DNA of 64,000 nucleotides from Kitasatospora xanthocidica (GCF_014656195.1 NZ_BNBY01000008.1:304396-368395), one strand, 5' to 3'; positions 17,517 through 26,134 are shown, counted from the first letter of the stretch. The notes: generated by a model from the letters alone, not told the origin. Translations and numbers: made by a program.

Positions 17517-18365
17517 ATGCTGCGCATCGCCGTCCCCAACAAGGGTTCGCTCTCGGGTCCCGCGGCGGAGATGCTCCATGAGGCCGGCTACCGCCAGCGG
17601 AAGGATCCCAAGGAGCTCGTCCTCGTCGATCCGAACAACGAGGTCGAGTTCTTCTTCCTCCGCCCGCGCGACATCGCCGTCTACGTCGGCTCCGGCCGCC
17701 TGGACGTCGGCATCACCGGCCGCGACCTGCTGCTGGACTCGCACTCCAACGCCGAGGAGGTGCTCGCCCTCGGCTTCGCCGGGTCGACCTTCCGCTTCGC
17801 GCGCCCCGAGGGCGTGGCGGTCGAGGACGTCAAGGGCCTGGAGGGCCTGCGGATCGCGACCTCGTACACCGGCCTGGTGGAGCAGCACCTGGCCGACCAC
17901 GGGGTGAAGGCGACGGTCACCAAGCTGGACGGCGCGGTCGAGACCGCGGTGCAGCTGGGCGTCGCCGACGTGATCGCCGACGTGGTGGAGACCGGCACCA
18001 GCCTGCGCAACGCGGGCCTGGAGGTGTTCGGCGAGCCGATCCTGATCTCGGACGCCGTGGTGATCCGCCCCAAGGGCGCCGGCGACGACCCGCAGGTGGA
18101 GCAGTTCCTGCGCCGCCTCCAGGGCGTGCTGGTGGCCCGCCGCTACGTGCTGATGGACTACGACATCCGCGCGGAGAACGTCGGCGCGGCCGTGGGCCTG
18201 ACCCCGGGCCTGGAGTCGCCGACCGTCTCGCCGCTGCACACCGAGGGCTGGGTCGCGGTCCGCGCGATGGTGCTCCGCAAGGAGGCGCAGCGGATCATGG
18301 ACGACCTGTGGGGCATCGGCGCCCGGGCCATCCTGGTCACCAACATCCACGCCTGCCGCCTCTGA
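17517..18365 (+). CDS. hisG: ATP phosphoribosyltransferase, long form
   Basis: A 282-residue HisG of the long, histidine-inhibited type: catalytic periplasmic-binding-like domains up to about residue 205, then a regulatory ACT-like domain (TPGLESPTVSPLHTEGWVAV...AILVTNIHACRL). MLRIAVPNKGSLS and the pyrophosphate-binding DVIADVVETGTSLRNAGLEV are diagnostic. It joins ATP and PRPP in the first committed step of histidine synthesis. Ribosome site AAGGAAG lies eight bases before the ATG. Confidence 0.97.
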   Translation: MLRIAVPNKGSLSGPAAEMLHEAGYRQRKDPKELVLVDPNNEVEFFFLRPRDIAVYVGSGRLDVGITGRDLLLDSHSNAEEVLALGFAGSTFRFARPEGVAVEDVKGLEGLRIATSYTGLVEQHLADHGVKATVTKLDGAVETAVQLGVADVIADVVETGTSLRNAGLEVFGEPILISDAVVIRPKGAGDDPQVEQFLRRLQGVLVARRYVLMDYDIRAENVGAAVGLTPGLESPTVSPLHTEGWVAVRAMVLRKEAQRIMDDLWGIGARAILVTNIHACRL

Positions 18366-18371
18366 ATCCCA

Positions 18372-18439
18372 CTCGCCCGTGCGCGAGCGACCCGCGCGCC
18401 TGTGGGCGCGTGACCCGCTCGTCCGTGGGCGAGTGACCT
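18372..18439. repeat. Three 23-bp tandem repeats downstream of hisG
   Basis: Units begin at 18372, 18395 and 18418. Each has a small dyad around CCGTG/CTGTG (CTCG..CGAG or CGCG..CGCG) and ends GTGACC or CGACC. The paired arms change together between units, which hints at selection for the hairpin. Confidence 0.7.
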
Positions 18440-18472
18440 GCCCGCCCGCCCGCGGGTAAAGAACGGTTCAAT

Positions 18473-18504
18473 GGGGCGGGGACGCCGGCCGGCGTCCCCG
18501 CCCC
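18473..18504 (+). terminator. Terminator hairpin after hisE-hisG
   Basis: A 32-base perfect palindrome: stem GGGGCGGGGACGCC with loop GGCC. It is about 110 bases after the hisG stop and just before the PH-domain gene. Confidence 0.75.
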
Positions 18505-18541
18505 GTCGTGCTGCCGCCACCAGATCCACCCGGAGACCCCC

Positions 18542-18982
18542 GTGTCCACGCCGTCCGTCGAGTTCCCCGTCACCTGGGCGCCGCGCCGCACCCGCGTCGT
18601 GCTGCTGCCGGTCTGCGCCCTGCTGGTGGTGCTGTTCGCGGTGCTGGCCGTGCTGCTCCCGGAGAACTGGCAGCTCAACGACCGGATCATGATGACGGCC
18701 AGCGGCGTGCTGTTCGCCGCCGTCGGCCTGATGCTGGCCCGTCCCCGGGTGAGCGCGGACGCGGACGGCGTGACGGTGGTCAACTTCGTCCGCAGCCGCC
18801 GGCTGGCCTGGGCCGAGATCGTCCGGGTCAACTTCCGGCAGGGCGACCCGTGGGCCACCCTCGACCTCGCCGACGGCACCTCGCTCGCCGCGGTCGGCAT
18901 CCAGTCGGGCGTCGGCAAGGCGCAGGCGATCGCGGCCGCCCGGACGCTGCGCGACCTCGTGGAGCACCACGCCGGGGCCTGA
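18542..18982 (+). CDS. PH domain-containing membrane protein
   Basis: A 146-residue protein with two hydrophobic segments near residues 20-65 (VLLPVCALLVVLFAVLAVLL and MMTASGVLFAAVGLMLA), followed by a bacterial PH-like domain: VSADADGVTVVNFVRSRRLAWAEIVRVNFRQGD. This is a common actinobacterial family of unknown role. The GTG at 18542 is used; no strong ribosome site is visible. Confidence 0.78.
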   Translation: MSTPSVEFPVTWAPRRTRVVLLPVCALLVVLFAVLAVLLPENWQLNDRIMMTASGVLFAAVGLMLARPRVSADADGVTVVNFVRSRRLAWAEIVRVNFRQGDPWATLDLADGTSLAAVGIQSGVGKAQAIAAARTLRDLVEHHAGA

Positions 18983-19075
18983 CGCCGACGTCCACGGACG
19001 TGGCGCCCCCGGCGCCGCCCCCGGCCTGCGGTTCGTGGGCCCGGCGGGTCCGAACACCCTTCCTACGCCTGTCCG

Positions 19076-19150
19076 GGTATGGTCTACGCTGGTAAAAGCA
19101 GGGCAAAGTCCGCCCTGCCCCGAAGCGCCTCGAGAGCGCCAGACCGTACC
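19076..19150 (+). ncRNA. Candidate structured RNA leader of the CNNM gene pair (three-way junction)
   Basis: GGTATGGTCT (19076-19085) can pair with AGACCGTACC (19141-19150), ten base pairs including one G-U. Inside are hairpins GCAGGGC-AAAGTCC-GCCCTGC (19098-19118) and GCGC-CTCGAGA-GCGC (19125-19139), so the fold would be a three-way junction with single-stranded ACGCTGGTAAAA and CCCGAA. More hairpins follow before the GTG at 19242 (GGAGT/ACTCC; CTTCCGG-CCT-CCGGAAG). It could sense Mg2+ or another ligand. Caution: TATGGT and TACGCT within it also resemble -10 boxes. Confidence 0.4.
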
Positions 19151-19241
19151 GACCTGAGGAGTGACACTCCCCCTCGATGGACGATCCGTCCGGTAGTACC
19201 TGCGCCGCCCCACTTCCGGCCTCCGGAAGGCAGGCGGCACT

Positions 19242-20585
19242 GTGATCACCGCCTGGCTGCTGTTGTTCGCGGCCGTTCTCCTGATCCTCGCCAACGGCCT
19301 GTTCGTGGCCGCCGAGTTCGCCTTCGTGACCGTCGAGCGCGGGGCGGTGGAACGTTCCGCCGCGACCGGCGACGCCCAGTCCGCCCGCGTCTCCCGGGCC
19401 CTGCGGCACCTCTCCTTCGAGCTCTCCGGGGCCCAGCTCGGCATCACCGTCACCTCGCTGGTGGTCGGCATGCTCGCCGAGCCGGCCCTGTCGACCCTGC
19501 TCTCACCCGTCATGTCCGGCCTGGGCGTGCCCGACTCGGCCGCCCGCGGCGTCGCCGTGGTCGTCGGCATGGTGCTGGCCACCGTCGTCCAGATGGTGAT
19601 CGGCGAGCTGGTCCCGAAGAACTGGGCGATCTCCCGCCCGCTCCAGGTGGCCCGCGCGGTCGCCGCCCCGCACATGGCCTTCTCCTTCGTCTGCCGCCCG
19701 CTGATCAGCTTCCTCAACGGCGCCGCCGACCGTACGGTCCGGGCCTTCGGGGTCGAGCCGCAGGAGGAGCTGGGCCACGCCCGCACCCCGGCCGAGCTGG
19801 TCTCGCTGGCCCGGCACTCGGCCAAGGCCGGCGCGATAGACGAGGAGTCGGCGCGGCTGTTCGTCCGCACCCTGGGCCTGGGCGAGCTGACCGCCGAGTC
19901 GGTGATGACCCCGCGCGTCGACGTGGCCGCGCTCCAGCGCGACGCCACCGCCTCCGACGTCGTCAACCTGACGCGGGCCACCGGCCTGTCCCGCTTCCCG
20001 GTCTACTCCGACAGCCTGGACGAGGTCACCGGCATCGTGACGCTCAAGGACGCGCTCGCCGTCCCGGCCGCCCGCCGCGGCCTGGTGCGGGTCGCGGGCC
20101 TGTCCTCGCCGCCGCTGCTGGTGCCCGAGACGCTGCCCGCCGAGGTGCTGCTCGACCGGCTGCGCCGGCTCCAGCCGATGGCCATCGTGGTCGACGAGTA
20201 CGGCGGCACCGCCGGCGTGGTCACCGTCGAGGACATCGTCGAGGAGATCGTCGGCGAGGTGCAGGACGAGCACGACCCCGACGACCACCCCGACCTGTCC
20301 CCGCTGCCGGCCGTCGACGGCCTGCCGGTCTGGGAGGCCGACGGCCGCGCCCGGATCGACCAGCTGGAGAGCATCGGCCTGAACGCCCCGGACGGCCCGT
20401 ACGAGACGCTGGCCGGCCTGGTCGCCGACCTGCTCGGCAAGCTGCCCGAGGTGGGTGAGCAGGCCGGGCTGCCCGGCTGGCGGTTCACCGTGACCGCGGT
20501 CGACCGCCACCGCACCAGCCGGGTCCGGGTGGAGCGCACCAGCGCGCCCGGATCCTTCGGCGAGGACGGGGAGGGCGTCCGATGA
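19242..20585 (+). CDS. CNNM/CorC (hemolysin-family) transporter
   Basis: A 447-residue integral membrane protein: DUF21/CNNM domain to about residue 200 (ILANGLFVAAEFAFVTVERG, then several hydrophobic helices and ELVPKNWAISRP), a CBS pair at about 215-340 (SVMTPRVDVAALQ; VDEYGGTAGVVTVEDIVEEI), and a C-terminal CorC_HlyC domain. Family members are linked to Mg2+ and Co2+ efflux; the old hemolysin label is misleading. The start is a GTG preceded by the structured leader. It overlaps the next gene by four bases, and the two products may form a heteromer. Confidence 0.9.
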   Translation: MITAWLLLFAAVLLILANGLFVAAEFAFVTVERGAVERSAATGDAQSARVSRALRHLSFELSGAQLGITVTSLVVGMLAEPALSTLLSPVMSGLGVPDSAARGVAVVVGMVLATVVQMVIGELVPKNWAISRPLQVARAVAAPHMAFSFVCRPLISFLNGAADRTVRAFGVEPQEELGHARTPAELVSLARHSAKAGAIDEESARLFVRTLGLGELTAESVMTPRVDVAALQRDATASDVVNLTRATGLSRFPVYSDSLDEVTGIVTLKDALAVPAARRGLVRVAGLSSPPLLVPETLPAEVLLDRLRRLQPMAIVVDEYGGTAGVVTVEDIVEEIVGEVQDEHDPDDHPDLSPLPAVDGLPVWEADGRARIDQLESIGLNAPDGPYETLAGLVADLLGKLPEVGEQAGLPGWRFTVTAVDRHRTSRVRVERTSAPGSFGEDGEGVR

Positions 20586-21628
20586 CCGCGCTCCAACTCG
20601 CCGTCGCGCTCTTGCTGCTGCTCGGCAACGCCTTCTTCGTCGGCGCCGAGTTCGCCGTCGTCTCGGTGCGCCGCAGCCAGATCGAGCCGCTCGCGGAGGC
20701 CGGGCACAAGCGTGCCCGCACCGTGCTGCACGCGCTGTCCAACGTCTCCGCGATGCTGGCCGCCGCCCAGCTCGGCATCACCGTCTGCTCGCTGGGCCTC
20801 GGTGCGCTCGCCGAGCCGACCATCGCCTCGCTGCTGGAGGACCCGTTCCACGCGATCGGTGTCCCGTCCGGCCTGATGCACCCGCTCTCGTACGGGATCT
20901 CGCTCGCCGTCGTGGTGTTCCTGCACATGGTGATGGGCGAGATGGTGCCGAAGAACATGGCCATGGCCGGCCCGGAGAAGGCCGCGCTCTGGCTCGGCCC
21001 GCCGCTGGACCGGCTGGCCCGCTGGCTCGCCCCGGTGATCCGGGTGCTGAACGCCCTCGCCAACGGCATCCTGCGGCTGTTCCGGGTGGACGCCAAGGAC
21101 GAGGTCGAGTCGGTCTTCACCACCGAGCAGCTGATGTACCTGCTGGTGGACTCCCGGGACGCCGGTCTGCTCGACGAGGACCGCCAGGAGCGCCTGGAGG
21201 ACGCCCTGGAGCTGGGCCGCCGCCCGGTCACCGAGGTGCTGCTCCAGCCGGAGCAGCTGGTCACCGTGGACACCAAGGCGACCGCCGCCGAGGTGGAGGC
21301 GCTCGCGCTGCGCACCGGCTTCTCGCGCTTCCCGGTCACCGACGGGGACCCGGCCGGCCACGGCTACCTCGGCTACGTGCACCTCAAGGACGTCCTCGAC
21401 GTGGACGACCCCGCGGCGCCGATCCCGGCCCGGCTGTGGCGGCCGATCACGGCGCTGCGCGGCGGCCTCCCGCTGGACGACGCCCTCGGCGCGATGCGCC
21501 GCGCGGCCTGCCACCTGGCCGCGGTGCTGGACCAGGACGGGCGCACGCTCGGCGTGGTGATGCTGGAGGACGTCCTGGAGGAGCTGGTCGGCGAGATGCA
21601 CGACCCGGACCACCGCGCCACCGCCTGA
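20582..21628 (+). CDS. Second CNNM-family transporter, no CorC domain
   Basis: A 348-residue paralogue of the gene before it, with the DUF21/CNNM membrane domain (LLGNAFFVGAEFAVVSVRRSQ; MGEMVPKNMAMAGP) and a CBS pair (PVTEVLLQPEQLVTVD; AAVLDQDGRTLGVVMLEDVLEEL) but lacking the C-terminal CorC_HlyC domain. The ATGA overlap with the upstream stop implies coupled translation and fixed stoichiometry. Confidence 0.9.
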   Translation: MTALQLAVALLLLLGNAFFVGAEFAVVSVRRSQIEPLAEAGHKRARTVLHALSNVSAMLAAAQLGITVCSLGLGALAEPTIASLLEDPFHAIGVPSGLMHPLSYGISLAVVVFLHMVMGEMVPKNMAMAGPEKAALWLGPPLDRLARWLAPVIRVLNALANGILRLFRVDAKDEVESVFTTEQLMYLLVDSRDAGLLDEDRQERLEDALELGRRPVTEVLLQPEQLVTVDTKATAAEVEALALRTGFSRFPVTDGDPAGHGYLGYVHLKDVLDVDDPAAPIPARLWRPITALRGGLPLDDALGAMRRAACHLAAVLDQDGRTLGVVMLEDVLEELVGEMHDPDHRATA

Positions 21629-21645
21629 CGCGCCCGCCTGGTCGG

Positions 21646-21720
21646 CCGGAGACCCGCACACCGGAGACCCGCACACCGGAGACCCGCACACCGGAGACCC
21701 GCGCACCGGAGCCCCGCCGA
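21646..21720. repeat. Five 15-bp tandem repeats, CCGGAGACCCGCACA
   Basis: Three near-exact and two diverged copies of a 15-base unit start 18 bases after the second CNNM stop; part of a sixth unit follows. No protein is encoded. Confidence 0.85.
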
Positions 21721-21821
21721 CCGGAGTTCCCGCGTTCGCCCGGGGCGTGTCCGCTCACCGCGATTCTGCCCACAGCATGCAGCCGTTCCGTGCCGGCCAC
21801 TCTCGGAGGAGGGTGGTCGGC

Positions 21822-22808
21822 ATGAGACTTCTGCTGCTGGGTGGAACCAAGTTCGTCGGACGGGTCGTCGCCGAGGAGGCGCTGGCCCGGGGCTGGGAGG
21901 TGACGGCCCTCAACCGGGGCACACAGCCCGCCCCCGAGGGCGTCCGGGTGCTGACCGGCGACCGCACGGCCGAGGGCGGGCTCGCCGCGCTCGGTTCGGG
22001 GGAGTGGGACGCGGTGGTGGACACCTGGTCCTGGGCGCCGGCGGCGGTGCGCGACAGCGCCCGGGCGCTGAAGGGCCGGGTCGGCCACTACGCGTACGTC
22101 TCCAGCCGGTCGGTGTACGACTACCCGCTGGCGGCCGGCGGGGGCGAGGCGGCGCCGGTGGTGGCCTCCTCGCCGGACCTCACCGGTGAGGTGCCCTACG
22201 CCGAGGCCAAGCGCGGTGCCGAACTGGCCCTGGAGGCGGAGTACGGCGGGCAGGCCCTGCTGGCCCGCGCCGGGCTGATCCTCGGCCCGTACGAGGACAT
22301 CGGCCGGCTGCCCTGGTGGCTGAACCGGATCGCCCGGGGCGGCCCGGTGCTCGCCCCCGGCCCGCGCGACCTGGCGCTGCAGTACATCGACGTCCGCGAC
22401 CTCGCGGTCTGGACCCTGGACGCGGTGGTGGCCCGCCTCGGCGGCCCGTACAACGTGGTCAGCCCGTCCGGGCACGCCACCATGGGGGAGCTGCTGGAGG
22501 CCTGCGTGCGGGCCACCGGCTCGGACGCCGAACTGTGCTGGACCGACCCCGAGCGGATCCTGGCGGCCGGCGTCGAGCCGTGGACGGAGCTGCCGATCTG
22601 GCTGGCTCCCGGTGAGCTGTACGACTACCTGCACACCGGCACGGTCGAGCGGGCGGTCGGCGCCGGGCTGCGCTGCCGGCCGGTCGCGGAGACGGTCGAG
22701 TCCACCTGGGCCTGGCTGCGGGGGATCGGCGGCACCGCGCCGCAGCGCGCGGACCGGGTCACGGTCGGGCTCGACCCCGAGCGGGAGGCCGCGCTGCTCA
22801 GGGGGTGA
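21822..22808 (+). CDS. NAD-dependent epimerase/dehydratase (extended SDR)
   Basis: A 328-residue extended SDR. The N terminus MRLLLLGGTKFVGRVVAEEA is the Rossmann GxxxxxG motif. Further on, YAYVSSRSVYDYPL carries the serine and VPYAEAKRGAEL the YxxxK, so the catalytic triad appears intact. The C-terminal half resembles isoflavone-reductase-like and nucleoside-sugar epimerases (LQYIDVRDLAVWTLDAV). ATG 21822 follows GGAGGAGGG. Substrate unknown. Confidence 0.85.
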   Translation: MRLLLLGGTKFVGRVVAEEALARGWEVTALNRGTQPAPEGVRVLTGDRTAEGGLAALGSGEWDAVVDTWSWAPAAVRDSARALKGRVGHYAYVSSRSVYDYPLAAGGGEAAPVVASSPDLTGEVPYAEAKRGAELALEAEYGGQALLARAGLILGPYEDIGRLPWWLNRIARGGPVLAPGPRDLALQYIDVRDLAVWTLDAVVARLGGPYNVVSPSGHATMGELLEACVRATGSDAELCWTDPERILAAGVEPWTELPIWLAPGELYDYLHTGTVERAVGAGLRCRPVAETVESTWAWLRGIGGTAPQRADRVTVGLDPEREAALLRG

Positions 22809-22874
22809 GCCCGGCGCCCGCCGGGACCGGCGGGCGCGGATCAGCCGCGGCCGTCCATGCCGTGCGGCCGTCCC

Positions 22875-25058
22875 TCAGCCGCGGCCGTCGATCAGCTCCC
22901 CGTACGCCTGGACGAGGTCCGGCAGGCGCAGTGTGGCCAGGTCCTCCCGGCCGGGCGGTTCGCGCAGCAGCGACAGCCGCAGGTCCCGGTAGGCGCAGGA
23001 CTTCTCGTACAGGGTGCGGATGAACCGGCCGTTGCCCAGCTCGTCGATCCAGCCCTCGCGGACGACGTGGGCGCAGATGCTGGCCAGCTCCTCGGCGGCG
23101 TCCTCGTCCCAGCCGTCGCCGTCCCGGCCGGCCAGCGCGGCGCCGATCGCGGTCAGCTCGCCGGGGCGGTAGCTGGGGAAGTCGACCCGGGTGGTGAAGC
23201 GGGAGTTGAGGCCGGGGTTGGTGGCGAGCAGCCGGTTCATGCCCTCGGGGTAGCCGGCCAGGATCACCACCAGCCGGTCCCGGTTGTCCTCGGCGCGCTT
23301 GAGCAGCACCTGGAGCGCCTCGTCGCCGTAGGCGTCGCCCTTGGTGTAGCCGGAGTTGGAGAGGCTGTACGCCTCGTCGATGAACAGCACGCCGTCCAGG
23401 GCGGAGTCGATCAGCTCGTTCGCCTTGACGGCGGTCTGGCCGAGGAACTCGCCGACCAGGTCGGCGCGCTGGGCCTCCACCAGGTGGTCGCCGGAGAGCA
23501 GGCCGAGCGCGTGGAAGACCCGGCCGAGGATGCGGGCCACGGTGGTCTTGCCGGTGCCGGAGGGGCCGGAGAAGACGAAGTGGCGCTTGGGCGGCTGGAC
23601 CGGCAGGCCCTGCTCGGCCCGCAGCCGCGACATTCTCAACTGGGCTGACAGTGCCCGCACTTGTCGCTTGACGGGCTCCATGCCGACCATCAGCGAGAGC
23701 TCGGCCAGGGCGGCGTCCAGCTCGCGCTCGTGACCGCCCGCCCGGGGTGCGGGCGCCGCGGCGGTCCGGGGCTGCGCCTGGCCGCGGACGGGCAGCGGCG
23801 GCGCGGTGGGGGCCATCGGGGTGCCGCTGCCGGAGCGCTCCCCGGCGGCCTGTGGTGCGCCGTCCGGTGACGTCCCGTCGGGCAGGACCTCCTCCGCGCT
23901 GGAGCCCGCCGCCGGAACGCCGCCCGGCAGCCCGTCGGGCAGGGAGCCGTCCGGCACGGGCCCGTCCACCAGGCTGGCGTCCACCGAGGGCCCGCCGCCC
24001 ACTCCGCCGCCCGGCAGCCCACCGCCCACACCGCCGCCCGGCAGCCCGGCGCCCGACAGCCCGGCGCCCTGCAGCCCGAGGTCCTGGGTGCCGTCGGTCA
24101 GCGGTCCGTCGCCGGAGACGGTCGCACCGCTCTGACCGGCGCCGTCCCCGAACTCCTCGCCGTACCCCGGACCGCCGGGGTAGCCGACCTCGTCCACGAA
24201 ACCGGCCGCGCCGCCGTCGGCCCCGCCCGGGCGCCCGTCCGCCGGCAGGCCGTCGGCCAGCAGGCCGTCCGCGAGCCCGTCCTCGGCCGAGATGGCCGTC
24301 AGCCGGGTCGCGGTGTCCATGAACGCCGGGTCCGCCCGGTGCACCGCCCGGTAGAGCGGCAGCGCCGCCGCGCTGCGCCCGGCGCCCTCGTACGCCCGCG
24401 CCAGCCAGTACCGCAGCTCCTTGCGCTGCGGCTGCTCGGAGCGGCAGCGGGCCAGCGAGGAGGCCAGTGGCGCCTGCGCCTGCGCGCACATGTCGAGCCG
24501 CACCCGCGCCATGCCGGCGAACAGCCCGGCCTCGATGCCGAGCAGCGGGTCGTCCAGCAGCCGGTCGGTGTCCCGGATCAGCTGCTCCCAGTCCTTGAGC
24601 AGGTAGGAGCGGCAGGCGTACAGGAAGCGGGCGGACGGGTCCTCGCTGGGCGCCGGGCACTGCTCCAGCGCCCGGTCCAGCTCGGCCAGGTGGCGGCCGT
24701 CCAGCCAGTGCGAGGCGTGCGCCAGCGCGAGGTCGCGGGCGTCCTCCAGGACGGGCTGCACCCACCAGCCCAGCCAGTACCAGGAACTGAGCGGCCGTCG
24801 GTGCAGCCGGCGCTGTTCGCCGAACCGCTTCTGGTGGCGGTACATCGCCAGCAGCGCGGCCGAGGTGTCGCTGCGCAGCGCGTGCAGGCCGAGCCAGGCG
24901 TCGGCCATGCCAGGGTCCAGCCGGACGGCGGCCCGGAACTCCTCCTCGGCCCGGGCGTACGCGCCGGCCGTGTAGGCGTCCATGGCGCGCAGCCAGGCCC
25001 GGTCGGCGAGTCGGTCCGGGCCGCCCGCCGTGCTGTCGGAACTGTCCACCGTCGTCAC
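22875..25058 (-). CDS. AAA+ ATPase, CbxX/CfqX (EccA-like) with N-terminal TPR region
   Basis: A 727-residue protein in three parts: a helical TPR-like region (about 1-260; AWLRAMDAYTAGAYARAEEEF), a Gly/Pro/Asp-rich low-complexity linker (about 265-420, with GLPGGGVGGG repeats), and a CbxX/CfqX AAA domain with Walker A FSGPSGTGKTT, Walker B VLFIDEAYSL and the arginine-rich SRFTTRVDFP. The plan matches EccA of type VII secretion and its many streptomycete relatives. No other secretion gene is near. The GTG start at 25058 follows a GGGGGGC run. Client proteins unknown. Confidence 0.85.
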   Translation of the reverse strand: MTTVDSSDSTAGGPDRLADRAWLRAMDAYTAGAYARAEEEFRAAVRLDPGMADAWLGLHALRSDTSAALLAMYRHQKRFGEQRRLHRRPLSSWYWLGWWVQPVLEDARDLALAHASHWLDGRHLAELDRALEQCPAPSEDPSARFLYACRSYLLKDWEQLIRDTDRLLDDPLLGIEAGLFAGMARVRLDMCAQAQAPLASSLARCRSEQPQRKELRYWLARAYEGAGRSAAALPLYRAVHRADPAFMDTATRLTAISAEDGLADGLLADGLPADGRPGGADGGAAGFVDEVGYPGGPGYGEEFGDGAGQSGATVSGDGPLTDGTQDLGLQGAGLSGAGLPGGGVGGGLPGGGVGGGPSVDASLVDGPVPDGSLPDGLPGGVPAAGSSAEEVLPDGTSPDGAPQAAGERSGSGTPMAPTAPPLPVRGQAQPRTAAAPAPRAGGHERELDAALAELSLMVGMEPVKRQVRALSAQLRMSRLRAEQGLPVQPPKRHFVFSGPSGTGKTTVARILGRVFHALGLLSGDHLVEAQRADLVGEFLGQTAVKANELIDSALDGVLFIDEAYSLSNSGYTKGDAYGDEALQVLLKRAEDNRDRLVVILAGYPEGMNRLLATNPGLNSRFTTRVDFPSYRPGELTAIGAALAGRDGDGWDEDAAEELASICAHVVREGWIDELGNGRFIRTLYEKSCAYRDLRLSLLREPPGREDLATLRLPDLVQAYGELIDGRG

Positions 25059-25291
25059 TCACGCCCCCCGCGGTGTGGCCCGGGGCTCGGCCGGTGAGTC
25101 GCTCCGCGCAGCTTGGCCGGTGGTCGTCGAGCCCCCTGCGGCGCATATGCGCCTGCCTGGAATCGTACCGGCGCCGGGCTGATCCGGAAGGGTGCCGCAC
25201 AGGGTCAAATGCGATCGCGGGAGCGGCTGTTGAGCGGCCGGGCGACGAAGCGGGCGGCGGGGGAGCGAGATTCGGAAGGGGACCGGACGAC

Positions 25292-25323
25292 GCCCCCGGC
25301 TCACGGGGGAACAAGCCGGGGGC
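25292..25323 (-). terminator. Terminator hairpin downstream of the kinase gene
   Basis: A 10-bp perfect stem GCCCCCGGCT / AGCCGGGGGC with a 12-base loop, 50 bases after the kinase stop. The rest of the 314-base gap 25059-25372 holds no gene I can support. Confidence 0.65.
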
Positions 25324-25372
25324 GCCGGGTCCGAGGCGGCCGGAAGCTTTCGTTCCGGCGGCTGGGGAGAAC

Positions 25373-26017
25373 CTAATTCCTGGTGATGTCGCAGGTCAAG
25401 GAGCTTGTTGAAGATTCACCGACAGTGCCCGGCAGGATCCGTCCGGTCACCCCGTCGACCCGCGTCGCGGCGTGCGGGCGGCTCGGGTCGACGGCGAAAT
25501 GCGCCGATTCGGCCCGGGCCCAGCCCGCCCAGAACTCGGCCAGATCCGGACCGTCCCGCTCCTCCCCGCGCCGCCGGGCCGCCGCCGCGTCCAGCTCCAT
25601 CCAGATCACCCGGGCCAGCCACGGCCGCACCTCCCGCCGCCCCGCGCCGACCCCCTCGACCAGCACCACCGGGGCGGCCGGCACCGCGGCCGTGCCCGCG
25701 AAGCGGCGCAGCGTCCAGTCGTACACCCGGTACCCGGCGTCCCGGCCGGCCGCCAGCGGCTCCAGCACCTGCGCGCGCAGCCGCCCGGTCCAGCCGAAGA
25801 GCTCCTGGTGGGTGGCCAGGTCGTCGAGGTGGACCACCGGCGCCCCGTCGAGCGCCGCCGCCAGCCGCCCCGCGAAGGTCGTCTTGCCGGAGCCCGCGTG
25901 CCCGTCCACCGCGACCAGCCGCACCGGCCCGCAGGACGGCGGCAGCGCGCGCAGCTCCGCCGCGAGGGCGCCCAGGGCGTCGTCGACGGGTGTGGGGAAA
26001 AGTCCTGATGCAGCCAC
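25373..26017 (-). CDS. P-loop kinase, uridine kinase-like
   Basis: A 214-residue nucleoside/metabolite kinase-like protein. Walker A is VDGHAGSGKTTFAG near residue 40; VVHLDDLATHQELFGW supplies the DD motif; VVLVEGVGAGRREVRPW and IWMELDAAAARRR fit the uridine kinase family. Substrate is not certain. A GTG start at 26017 is used; no ribosome site is seen. Confidence 0.75.
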   Translation of the reverse strand: MAASGLFPTPVDDALGALAAELRALPPSCGPVRLVAVDGHAGSGKTTFAGRLAAALDGAPVVHLDDLATHQELFGWTGRLRAQVLEPLAAGRDAGYRVYDWTLRRFAGTAAVPAAPVVLVEGVGAGRREVRPWLARVIWMELDAAAARRRGEERDGPDLAEFWAGWARAESAHFAVDPSRPHAATRVDGVTGRILPGTVGESSTSSLTCDITRN

Positions 26018-26118
26018 ATTGTCAACCCTACGGTGCCGTAGCCCACCACTGCGGCCAGTTCATCTCCGCAGGTCGTGACGGCGGCACCGGATTCGGGCAT
26101 ACTCGCTTCGCCACACAT

Positions 26119-26134
26119 GTGAACGGCCGTTCAC
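26119..26134. promoter_or_regulatory. 16-bp perfect palindrome GTGAACGGCCGTTCAC
   Basis: It lies 97 bases before the acyl-CoA dehydrogenase ATG, between divergent genes, and looks like a TetR-family operator (GAAC...GTTC type, as in fatty-acid regulators). The regulator is not in this window. Confidence 0.5.

Noticed and set aside
19076-19241. Definite M-box or manganese riboswitch call
   Set aside because: Only a short similarity to M-box joints was seen and the manganese GGGGAGUA loop is absent, so it is left as a candidate leader.
21646-21720. Tandem repeats considered as a CRISPR array
   Set aside because: Units are adjacent with no spacers, 15 bp is too short, and no cas gene is present.
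22875-25058. Type VII secretion locus
   Set aside because: Only an EccA-like ATPase is present; no EccB-E, Esx or mycosin genes in the window.
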